Shown: one piece after another, positions 8,101 through 13,356 of the stretch
Layout of the letters: every line of letters starts with the position of its first letter
Numbering within the stretch: the stretch's first letter is position 1
NCBI GenBank assembly: GCA_016234985.1
Contig: JACRNK010000239.1
Span: 1-15,334, forward strand
Direction: 5' to 3'
Length of the DNA: 15,334 nt
Source of the DNA: Deltaproteobacteria bacterium
GTDB taxonomy: Bacteria > Desulfobacterota > GWC2-55-46 > UBA9637
Position numbers and translations under genes: made by a program
The notes under the pieces: generated by a model
What the model was told of the DNA's origin: nothing
The model's input: only the letters and a program-made list of their open reading frames with translations
The model's database searches: none

Positions 8101-9377
8101 AGCTGGCCGTAGTTATTATAGGCATATATTCCGGCGCCGTTTGGAGATGTTGTCTTTATGAGTTCGCCATAGGAATTGTATTCAAAGGTTATAATCCTTC
8201 CGTCCGGGTATATAGTTTTTGTGACAAGATTCAAAACAGGGTCGTAAGTATAGAGGGTTTCTTTACCGCCGGCGTCCGTCTCCTTTATGAGATTGCTGTT
8301 TTCATCATAGTAGGAATAAATCTTTGTTCCATCGGGATTGGTTATGGAGGTTTTGTTATAATTATCGTCATAGGTAAACAGAGTAGTGGAGCCGTCCTGA
8401 TACTGTATTTTTATTACAAGCCCCTTTTCATCATAGGTGTAGGCGGTAGTTTTTCCCGCCGCGTCGGTATAAACCGTCTGGCGGCTCTGAGGAGGATAGG
8501 CAAATGCGCTATGCCCTGCCGGAGATGTGGTTTCAATTACCCTTGCATCGGAATTGTATTGATATGCAGTTGCGCCTTTTTCATTTGCAATCGCCACAAG
8601 TTTTGATGTATCGGGGTCATAGGAATATTCCATGGTCTTTCCGAATGTATCGGTCTTTTTTACGAGGCGGTTTTTATCGTCATAAAAGTAGGAGGCCGCG
8701 AAGCCTGATGGAGCTTCGATGCGGATGAGAAGTCCGTTATTATAAGAAAAGGTTGTGTTTCTATTCAGGGTGTCGGTGATTTTTACAAGCCTGTCGGATG
8801 CGTCATAAGAAAATTTAAGGCTCAAGCCCCTTAAATTTGTTATTGAGGCAAGAAGGCCTTTTTGTGAGAAGGCAAAATCAAGATTGTCTTTGGCGTCAAA
8901 CTTGAATCCTGCGCTTTGCTTTGAAAGAACGCCTTCTAAACCGGCGGGGGTATTGTATGAGCCGTCGGAATTCTTGCTGAATGCGTAAACGCTGCCATCG
9001 CTGTCAAGGAGCGAAACCGCGCCGCTTTCTCCTTCAAAAAGCCTCATCCAATATGAAAGAGTCCAGCCGTTGCCAAGCGGGTTATTGGCATAGAAATCCT
9101 GAACCTGTTGAACTCCTGGGTATATTTTGCTGTTGTAACTTCTTTCTATTACAACCGGAAGGCCGGGAGAGTCAACGATAATATCGGTCTCCGAATGGAA
9201 AAGTCTGCCGGAAGAAATATGGATATTATCAACGAAAGTATCGGATTTGCTTTCACCCGTGTTTTCCAACGGGGCAGGGGATGCGGTTGCTGAACCAAGA
9301 GCGCGCGAGTCAAATCCTGCCGTAAAACATAAGAAACAGAAAATGAAGATTGCGAAACCTTGTAGCCTTCTATCCAT
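5079..9377 (-). CDS. Giant exported YD-repeat (RHS) protein, N-terminal part
   Basis: The ATG at 9377 is preferred over the TTG at 9407 because AGGGGGA lies just upstream and a signal peptide follows (MDRRLQGFAIFIFCFLCFTA). Residues about 48-110 match the N-terminal RHS domain of the DUF6531 type (HISSGRLFHSETDIIV, LPVVIERSYNSK, NPLGNGWTLSYW). From about residue 190 to 1340 come several dozen YD repeats of about 21 residues (YDxxGNLxxxxDPxGxxTxYxYD). RHS repeats fold into a hollow beta-spiral that can encase a C-terminal domain. After about residue 1350 (around 5322-5300) the reading becomes implausible, with a Met/Lys/Ala-rich stretch ending TTTLETA, while another frame encodes a normal linker and further YD repeats. 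The last about 75 codons are therefore probably an artefact of a one-base deletion. The intact protein would have about 1,980 residues. It lies 35 bp after the secretin gene. The signal peptide separates it from Rhs proteins delivered by type VI secretion. Confidence 0.9.
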   Translation of the reverse strand: MDRRLQGFAIFIFCFLCFTAGFDSRALGSATASPAPLENTGESKSDTFVDNIHISSGRLFHSETDIIVDSPGLPVVIERSYNSKIYPGVQQVQDFYANNPLGNGWTLSYWMRLFEGESGAVSLLDSDGSVYAFSKNSDGSYNTPAGLEGVLSKQSAGFKFDAKDNLDFAFSQKGLLASITNLRGLSLKFSYDASDRLVKITDTLNRNTTFSYNNGLLIRIEAPSGFAASYFYDDKNRLVKKTDTFGKTMEYSYDPDTSKLVAIANEKGATAYQYNSDARVIETTSPAGHSAFAYPPQSRQTVYTDAAGKTTAYTYDEKGLVIKIQYQDGSTTLFTYDDNYNKTSITNPDGTKIYSYYDENSNLIKETDAGGKETLYTYDPVLNLVTKTIYPDGRIITFEYNSYGELIKTTSPNGAGIYAYNNYGQLLSYQGPDGTITVAYDEEYRIKTYTGLDSITIAYVYDQYGRVVSEERSDGHKEDVAYSPQGNLTSITYECGAKERYEWDDDGNVKAYYDLNGNRTEYSYDGRGNVIEVKNSLGQTTTYAYDAGNRVTAFRDARGFSTIFIYDDKGRPLKAIDPLGQTTVFEYDSVNNLTAITNAKGLATRITYDANRNVASVENPAGEKTRYENDSYGNITLMEDPNGNITRLYYRHDDGFVDFKLPKTTISGVSTDKIKIDRKSRIIRLTDALGNSWELDHNSKGNLLNLKDPKARITRFEYNDKDQLIKTINPLGFAAIYTYNEKGDAASETDANGRTTSFNYFTCGDVKRITSIKDPLGQETRFEYDNMGNPLSMTLPNGSTTAFEYDRAYNLISRKDALGNITAYVYDPLKNLISIRDPRGSQTYFEYDGLNRLVSKKDPLGNTVRYGYDLAGNLLEINNPEGYKTAYKYDNANRLIETIDSLGRSTKSTYDRVGNLLSLTDPKGAKTLYAYDKVSRIASVTDALGYLTKYDYDSVGNLTQETDVRGYSTRYIYDEINRLVRIENAKGGKTLLSYDNVGNLLKSIDPNGNPVTLEYNVLNRVTAKRDGLGNTTKYSYSPTNKIKELIDPNGGKTQYEYNQMDRLVSVLDALGGRTGYAYDVVGNLAAVTDANGNKTEYAYDPLNRLIQEINPLGYKTQYQYDRLGRIVKVATAKGDNIEYRYDPVGNLIQKQLPNGNLINFAYDEIGNIISSQTQSFKEEFRYDLLGRPIERNTAAWNKTTRYSYDPAGNLAQLTDPLGKAVQYRYDELGNLSELIDPEGKKSAFAYDAAGRPVKKTYANDVTTEYKWDAADRLTSLVTESRRFGRINGYFYEYDKNGNRARTLETDGALTLYQYDPLNRLTKASYAYESIWNIRNACLVPPCPQWPVKAQDKGLGRIKTYPTNPIQALKAKANLTPPVKAPAMEKAMRIKIIRAMVTVMAMAERKALTSRFLLCLKTLSEKRGGHTTTLETA
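5300..5325 (-). other. Apparent frameshift site in the RHS gene
   Basis: Going down the minus strand, the upstream frame reads sensibly up to about GLGRIK. The downstream frame is blocked by TAA at 5325-5323 and makes sense from about NLSNKPD onward, so the shift must lie close to here. Adding one A to the four-A run (plus-strand TTTT, 5303-5306) gives ...GRIKNLSNKPD... and joins both parts. That equals a one-base deletion (-1 shift). No classical X XXY YYZ slippery heptamer is visible at this point, so programmed frameshifting is not well supported. Confidence 0.75.
5400..8850 (-). repeat. Long tandem array of degenerate YD-repeat units
   Basis: The DNA repeats with a period of about 60-69 bases. 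On the plus strand, tokens such as GGGTCT, TTTCC and TCGTAT/TCATA recur, reflecting minus-strand TAYGAY (Tyr-Asp) followed by Gly-Asn-Leu and Asp-Pro-Asn/Leu-Gly codons. Units are diverged at base level, so this is a protein repeat rather than a recent tandem expansion, although several neighbours keep stretches such as YDPLNRL and YDxVGNL. The array explains the many long open frames on the opposite strand (for example 7950-8606), which are shadows. Confidence 0.85.
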
Positions 9378-9412
9378 AAATTCCCCCTTTCCTATAAAGC
9401 TTAACAAGCTGC

Positions 9413-10759
9413 CTATACCGTTCCGTCTTCCAGAATATAAGGGGTGATAAAGATAAACAGTTCCATCTGCTTCTTTTCCACCCGCTCTGTTCTGAAAAGT
9501 CTGCCTATGCCGGGAATATCCATAAATAAAGGTATTCCGCTTGCTGTGGTTATAACCCTGTCCTCGAGAAGCCCGCCGATTATTATGGTTTGTCCCGCCA
9601 TAATCCTCAAGGTTGTCTCCGCATTTCTGGAACTGGTTTTTGGATAGCCCTGCGGCGTGGTGCCGGTTATAGAACTGATGCTGGTAGCTATCTTTGTGGT
9701 AATCTTACCGTCTTCGTTTACCCGCGGTATGATTTTTAACTCAACCCCTGCGGTAAACTCCTGTTTTGTTATGTAGGTGTAATTTGCCTGAACCTCTGTT
9801 ATAAAATACGGAATCTTTTCCGCGGTCACCACCTTTGCTTCGATTCCGTCTGTGGTGGCCACCCTCGGATTGGCAAGGGTCTTTGCCTTTCCATTCTCTT
9901 TTAGAAAATGGATTGCGGCGACAAGGCTTAAAGGGGTTCTGACAATATCCTGTATCGGGAGGTCTACTGTGGAATATGTGGGTGGATTTATCGGCTGAAT
10001 CTCCTGCAGGGTTGTGGTTATGGGCGATGAAAAGGAGATGCCGAGATTTTTCAGGTCATCTACATTTACCTCCAGAACCTCGGCCTCAAGGAGTATCTGA
10101 TAAGGGGGTTTATCCATCTCCGGAAGGAGTTTTGTCATGTTCTGGCTGCCCTCGAATGAGGTGTCAAGAAGAAGGTAGTTTTCCTTTTCATTTACCTGTA
10201 TCTTGCTGTCGCCATAAGGGATGAGCCTTTTTAAAAGCTGGGCAACCTGGGATGAATCGGCATACTTGAGTTTGTAAAGATAGTATCCTTCCGGCTTTAT
10301 ATCTTCTTTGTCCGGCTTTTCAGGATACAGGACGATTCTCAATCCGTCTCCGCCTGCCGTAGTAGATGACCTGAAACCAATTCCTGCCGCCGTTTGTATC
10401 TTTACCTGAAGCAAGGGCGGTTCTGTTGAAGATTGTTTTATGTCAAAGCCTTTGACATAGGGATGGGTTATCTTCGGCGGCTCATAGGGAGACGGCAGTT
10501 CGGTATAAGGGATGTCAACGGTTACAAGATTTGAAGTATCGTCCCGGCTGATTTTGTAGCGCATGGTATTGTCGGAGACAAAGAGGAGCGTAAAACTATC
10601 TTGTTTTTCAATAGTTCTCACCTCCTTTAATTTGGCTGGCTCTATGTTGGCGTATCGCTGGGGTTGGATGGAATTGACGGCAGGAGCGCAGGCAGTGAGA
10701 GAAAATATAATAAGAATAAAAAGGCCTGCCCTCGCATGATGTGTGAAAGCAGGCCTCAT
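9413..10759 (-). CDS. Short lipoprotein secretin, PilQ-like (AMIN + secretin)
   Basis: 448 residues from the ATG at 10759. A GTG 13 codons upstream (10798) is an alternative, but the ATG gives a standard lipoprotein signal with lipobox LTAC and acyl-Cys at about 24. Residues 54-147 look like an AMIN domain (DSFTLLFVSDNTMRYKI, VTVDIPYTELPSP), the peptidoglycan-binding module of PilQ. Residues 158-215 form one N-type secretin domain (YYLYKLKYADSSQVAQLLKR, NYLLLDTSFEG). Residues 220-444 form the secretin barrel: ILLEAEVLEVNVDDLKNLGI, LANPRVATTDGIEA, AGQTIIIGGLLEDR, IPLFMDIPGIGRLFR, and ELFIFITPYIL at the end. Secretins multimerise into gated outer-membrane channels for type IV pili, type II/III secretion and phage export. 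At about 450 residues this is shorter than usual PilQ (commonly 600-750). No pilMNOP or gsp partner is nearby; it is followed at 35 bp by the RHS gene, suggesting it serves that exported protein. Family is firm, role inferred. Confidence 0.92.
   Translation of the reverse strand: MRPAFTHHARAGLFILIIFSLTACAPAVNSIQPQRYANIEPAKLKEVRTIEKQDSFTLLFVSDNTMRYKISRDDTSNLVTVDIPYTELPSPYEPPKITHPYVKGFDIKQSSTEPPLLQVKIQTAAGIGFRSSTTAGGDGLRIVLYPEKPDKEDIKPEGYYLYKLKYADSSQVAQLLKRLIPYGDSKIQVNEKENYLLLDTSFEGSQNMTKLLPEMDKPPYQILLEAEVLEVNVDDLKNLGISFSSPITTTLQEIQPINPPTYSTVDLPIQDIVRTPLSLVAAIHFLKENGKAKTLANPRVATTDGIEAKVVTAEKIPYFITEVQANYTYITKQEFTAGVELKIIPRVNEDGKITTKIATSISSITGTTPQGYPKTSSRNAETTLRIMAGQTIIIGGLLEDRVITTASGIPLFMDIPGIGRLFRTERVEKKQMELFIFITPYILEDGTV
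10722..10756 (-). promoter_or_regulatory. Hairpin with U-tract immediately after the secretin start codon
   Basis: AGGCCTGC and GCAGGCCT (10749-10756 and 10722-10729) form a perfect 8-bp stem across 19 nt. On the minus-strand mRNA the stem begins one base after the ATG at 10759-10757, and the second arm runs into UUUUU. The shape is that of an intrinsic terminator or translation-damping hairpin inside the signal-peptide codons. It could be chance from Gly/Leu/Arg codons; the long loop weakens the terminator reading. Confidence 0.4.
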
Positions 10760-10798
10760 ACATTTACCGCTCGGATTTTCAGTTATTATTCTAACCAC

Positions 10799-11101
10799 TT
10801 CGGCAACCCATCTTTCCCCCGATGTTGCATCAGAGGGCAGGCAACTTCAAGAGTTTTTTCGAGTTTTGTTTTTTTACAGTGAGTTATCACTACCTGCGCC
10901 TTCAGTCTGTGACTTAAGTCACAATATAAAAACATCACCTCTGCATAGCATAACAAAAGCAATCTGTCTACTGTCTAAAAGGACAGGTAGGGTTTGCAGA
11001 CTCTTTGCCTTGCTTTGCTACAGACTATCTGTTACGATGATTCGGGTTATGGCAAATGTTATATAACCGTGTCAGGCGGGAAACAAAGTCGCAAAAATCA
11101 T
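10799..11101. other. Intergenic control region between divergent secretin and nuclease genes
   Basis: About 300 bases without a credible gene. It holds the CRP-type palindrome (10908-10923), a possible minus-strand -10 at 10883-10888 and several short inverted repeats, such as CTGTC (10971-10975) with GACAG (10982-10986) and GGTTAT (11045-11050) with ATAACC (11063-11068). The purine/pyrimidine runs at 10850-10875 are T-rich on the plus strand. Small open frames here look random. The leader of the secretin mRNA would be about 110-120 nt if the promoter suggested below is right. Confidence 0.5.
10908..10923. promoter_or_regulatory. Perfect CRP-type operator palindrome TGTGA-N6-TCACA
   Basis: TGTGACTTAAGTCACA is an uninterrupted 16-bp palindrome with exactly the core half-sites recognised by CRP-family regulators. 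On the minus strand a -10-like GATAAC (10888-10883) lies downstream. A start point near 10875 would place the centre of the palindrome at about -41, the class II activator position, and no good -35 is needed there. This fits activation of the secretin/RHS operon. The palindrome is also about 240 bp from the plus-strand nuclease start, so control of that gene is less likely. Family members with the same half-sites cannot be told apart. Confidence 0.6.
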
Positions 11102-11130
11102 TTGACAAATGAATAAGGAATGAATAAAAA
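11102..11130 (+). promoter_or_regulatory. Sigma70-like promoter for the bifunctional nuclease gene
   Basis: A consensus -35 TTGACA (11102-11107), a 17-bp spacer and a -10-like TAAAAA (11125-11130, 4 of 6 to consensus) lie about 36 bp before the ATG at 11167. The predicted leader is short and carries AAGGAGAT (11156-11163) as ribosome binding site. Confidence 0.6.
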
Positions 11131-11166
11131 TAGAGTCTATTCACTGATGAATGACAAGGAGATGCC

Positions 11167-11700
11167 ATGCTGTTAGAGATGAGGGTTTTTGGCCTTGCCA
11201 TAGACCCGCTTACCAATGCGCCTATAGTTATTTTAAAAGATGCGGAAGACAAGAATGTCCTTCCTATTTGGATAGGGCCTCTGGAGGCAAGCGCTATTGC
11301 AACGGAGCTGGAAAAGATACAGCTTTCCAGACCCATGACGCACGATCTTTTGAGAGATATATTTAAAAACCTGGCTATAACCGTTTCTAAGGTTGCGATA
11401 ACAAACCTTGAAGATAATGTTTATTATGCCGCCATCCACTTGATTTACGGGGAAAACAGCTATGCTATAGATGCAAGACCCAGCGACGCAATCGCTGTTG
11501 CCTTGAGAACAAACTCTCCGATATTTGTTGAAAACAAGGTCTTGGAAAAATCAAAAAATATTGATATTGGAAAGCGGAGTTTTGCATCCAAAGGGCATCA
11601 GAAGGACGACAGGTTGGATAGCGAGGGTGATAAGCAGGCCGAATGGTTAGATGTGCTTACTAACCTTTCTTCTGAAAATTTCGGGAAATATAAGATGTGA
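11167..11700 (+). CDS. Bifunctional nuclease family protein (DUF151/BFN)
   Basis: 177 residues from the ATG at 11167, with AAGGAGAT at ideal spacing. The BFN domain covers about residues 3-130: MRVFGLAIDPLTNAPIVILKD, the LPIWIG motif (32-37), the EASAIA helix, RPMTHDLL (55-62), and the most conserved motif ARPSDAIAVALR (103-114). The C-terminal 45 residues are Lys/Asp-rich and variable, as is common. The fold is named for a plant homologue reported to have RNase and DNase activity; the role of bacterial members is not settled, and some may be metabolic or binding proteins. In several Nitrospirota/deltaproteobacterial-type genomes I recall this gene standing right next to miaB; here about 10 kb of minus-strand envelope genes lies between them. 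A REC/GGDEF-like gene follows after the restriction module. Confidence 0.93.
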   Translation: MLLEMRVFGLAIDPLTNAPIVILKDAEDKNVLPIWIGPLEASAIATELEKIQLSRPMTHDLLRDIFKNLAITVSKVAITNLEDNVYYAAIHLIYGENSYAIDARPSDAIAVALRTNSPIFVENKVLEKSKNIDIGKRSFASKGHQKDDRLDSEGDKQAEWLDVLTNLSSENFGKYKM

Positions 11701-11741
11701 TATTCAACTCAAAGCTCAAAGCGCAAAAGTCAGAACTACAA

Positions 11742-11892
11742 TTTAACAGGTTGCTGAAAAACTCTTTTTCTGTCATTCCCGAGGTTTTTATCGGGAATCC
11801 AGTTCTTGTAAATTCAATAAGTTATAGATTCCCGCTTTCGCGGGAATGACAACTTTTTGGTTCAATTCGGACTTTTTCAGCAACCTGTTAAA
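11742..11892. mobile_element. MITE-like element with perfect 20-bp terminal inverted repeats
   Basis: TTTAACAGGTTGCTGAAAAA (11742-11761) is exactly the reverse complement of 11873-11892, enclosing a 151-bp element with no coding capacity. Nested inside are a perfect 10-bp inverted repeat GTCATTCCCG/CGGGAATGAC (11772-11781 and 11841-11850) and two short hairpins, ATTCCCGA/TCGGGAAT (11775-11798) and ATTCCCGC-TTTC-GCGGGAAT (11828-11847). The last fits ATTCCC-N8-GGGAAT, the pattern of the Neisseria dRS3 repeat; similar GTCATTCCCGC repeats are scattered in many genomes. No target-site duplication is obvious at the edges. It could be a non-autonomous transposon derivative or a composite of dispersed repeats. 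Confidence 0.75.
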
Positions 11893-11902
11893 ACTCAAAA
11901 CT

Positions 11903-11925
11903 CCCCCTCTTTACTAAAGAGGGGG
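11903..11925 (+). terminator. Strong C/G-rich hairpin (repeat-type, possible terminator)
   Basis: CCCCCTCTTT (11903-11912) pairs perfectly with AAAGAGGGGG (11916-11925) over a 3-nt loop. It is followed by ATGGGGGAGTTGTTTT rather than an immediate U-run, and the flanks (AACTCC ... GGAGTT) extend the symmetry. It resembles a widespread CCCCTCTTTACTAAAGAGGGG dispersed repeat. It could end transcripts coming from the nuclease gene, but the downstream U-tract is delayed. Confidence 0.5.
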
Positions 11926-11943
11926 ATGGGGGAGTTGTTTTAA

Positions 11944-11975
11944 GGCAAGCACGCAAACCGTTAGCGGTAATGGCA
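11944..11975 (-). repeat. Left boundary motif of the restriction-modification module
   Basis: Read on the minus strand, this stretch gives TGCCATTACCGCTAACGG followed by TTTGCGTGCTTGC. It resembles plus-strand 14045-14080 (TGCCACATACCGCTGAC, then AGCGGGTTGCTGCTATGGC) after small gaps. The two copies face each other around the methyltransferase and endonuclease genes. Confidence 0.5.
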
Positions 11976-12030
11976 AAAGACCGTGACGGTTTACAACTTA
12001 CTGACAAAGATAACTTTTTTATAAGTAAAT

Positions 12031-13356
12031 TTGACGCAAAATAAAAGACAATTGAAAACACATCATAAAATAATAAACGGTGACAGCAGACAGATGACTG
12101 AATTGGCAGACAATTCCGTTCATTTGGCTATTACTTCACCGCCCTACTGGCAACTCAAGGACTACGGGACAGACAACCAAATTGGTTTTCACGACAGTTA
12201 CGAAAATTATATCAACAACCTGAATTTAGTTTGGAAAGAGTGCTACCGCACTCTTCACAATGGTTGTCGTTTATGCGTAAATATCGGAGACCAATTTGCT
12301 CGCGCTGTTTATTACGGACGCTATAAAGTTATTCCTATCAGGGAAGAAATTATTAAGTTCTGCGAAAATATTGGATTTGATTATATGGGCGCTATTATAT
12401 GGCAAAAAGTAACTACATCCAACACGACAGGCGGCGGCGTACAAATGGGTTCTTATCCGTATCCACGAAACGGAATTTTGAAATTGGATTATGAATTTAT
12501 TTTGGTTTTCAAAAAATTGGGGGACGCGCCAAAACCGACAAAAGAAAATAAAGAACTTTCAAAAATGACAGCAGTAGAATGGAATACATTCTTTGCAGGA
12601 CATTGGAATTTTGCAGGAGCAAGGCAAGACAATCACATTGCAATGTTCCCCGAAGAATTGCCGAGACGATTAATAAAAATGTTTGCGTTTGTTGGCGACA
12701 CGGTTCTTGACCCTTTCGCGGGCAGTGGAACTACAAACCTTGCATCAAAAAATCTTGGAAGAAATTCGGTTGGTTATGAAATCAATCCTGAATTTATTCC
12801 TATTATAAAACAAAAACTTTCAACAAATCAAAAGGACATTTACGATACAACCTTTGAATTTGTTAAGGAGAAAATCTATTTAGATTTTGATATGGAAATT
12901 CAAAAGCAACCGTATATCTTCAAAGACCCTCATATACTTGATAAAAAAATAGACATTAAAAAATTACAATTCGGTTCTAAGATTGACAAAAATGGTTCGG
13001 TAAAAAGAGAAGATTTTTTTACAGTCAAAGAAATTGTCAGTCCAGAAAAAATTCGATTAAGCAATGACCTGACTGTAAAACTTATTGGCATTCTGGAGGA
13101 TAAAAAAATAAATGGGAAAGCCACTGCTTTTCTTACAGACAAAACAAAAGGCAAAAGAGTTTTTCTTAAATACGACAATGTAAAATACGACAGCGAAAAA
13201 AATTTACTCTGCTACTTATACCTTGAAAACAAAACTTTCATCAATGCTCATTTAATTAAAAATGGTTTGGTGCAAGTGGACAGTAAAACCGATTTTAAGT
13301 ACAAACAAAAATTCATTAACCTTTTTAACGAAGCCAATGCCCAAACCAACGCCTAA
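12031..13356 (+). CDS. Beta-class DNA methyltransferase fused to a degenerate SNase-like domain
   Basis: 441 residues from TTG at 12031. TTG at 12052 (starting LKTHHKIINGDSR) is an equally plausible start, and neither has a clear ribosome site. Residues 10-265 are an SAM-dependent methyltransferase with catalytic motif TSPPYW (35-40) first and SAM-binding DPFAGSGTT (227-235) later, the beta-class order. SPPY-type motifs are common in N4-cytosine enzymes, so N4-methylcytosine is favoured but N6-adenine is not excluded. Residues about 331-436 look like a staphylococcal-nuclease (TNase) fold: KIRLSNDLTVKLIGI, a central KRVFLKYDNVKYD strand, then LCYLYLENKTFINAHLIKNGLVQVD and a Lys-rich last helix. 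The Arg/Asp/Glu residues usual in the SNase active site appear replaced (KLIGILEDKK, DSEKNLL), so this domain is more likely for binding than cutting. Codon use is A-rich and Lys-rich compared with the surrounding genes, which suggests transfer. The stop overlaps the start of the endonuclease gene by 20 bases. Confidence 0.88.
   Translation: MTQNKRQLKTHHKIINGDSRQMTELADNSVHLAITSPPYWQLKDYGTDNQIGFHDSYENYINNLNLVWKECYRTLHNGCRLCVNIGDQFARAVYYGRYKVIPIREEIIKFCENIGFDYMGAIIWQKVTTSNTTGGGVQMGSYPYPRNGILKLDYEFILVFKKLGDAPKPTKENKELSKMTAVEWNTFFAGHWNFAGARQDNHIAMFPEELPRRLIKMFAFVGDTVLDPFAGSGTTNLASKNLGRNSVGYEINPEFIPIIKQKLSTNQKDIYDTTFEFVKEKIYLDFDMEIQKQPYIFKDPHILDKKIDIKKLQFGSKIDKNGSVKREDFFTVKEIVSPEKIRLSNDLTVKLIGILEDKKINGKATAFLTDKTKGKRVFLKYDNVKYDSEKNLLCYLYLENKTFINAHLIKNGLVQVDSKTDFKYKQKFINLFNEANAQTNA

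Larger units (their letters stand above)
11701..12030. other. Repeat-rich intergenic region before the restriction-modification module
   Basis: No gene is seen in these 330 bases. The stretch consists mostly of structured repeats listed separately: a MITE-like element (11742-11892), a C/G-rich hairpin (11903-11925) and the left boundary motif of the restriction module (about 11944-11975). ACCGTGACGGT (11980-11990) is another small palindrome. The methyltransferase frame opens after a TAA at 12022-12024. Confidence 0.7.

Noticed and set aside
7950..8606. Plus-strand open frame of 218 codons opposite the RHS gene
   Set aside because: It is Cys/Ile/Val-rich with no domain pattern and mirrors the YD-repeat codons on the minus strand. 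Similar shadows occur at 4804-5301, 7123-7431 and 4116-4382.
5400..8850. Regular spacing of repeated words suggesting a CRISPR array
   Set aside because: Repeats are diverged, continuous coding sequence with a period of about 63 bases encoding YD motifs; there are no identical repeats with unique spacers.
10940..11040. Possible c-di-GMP (GEMM) riboswitch on the minus strand, from GCAAACC followed by a bulged hairpin
   Set aside because: The second conserved block (ACGCAAAGCC-like) and the second stem are missing, and the element would lie upstream of the suggested promoter.
13262..13336. Longer N-terminus for the endonuclease starting at 13262
   Set aside because: It lies wholly inside the methyltransferase gene and encodes atypical sequence; the ATG at 13337 gives the usual short overlap and a Lys-rich start.
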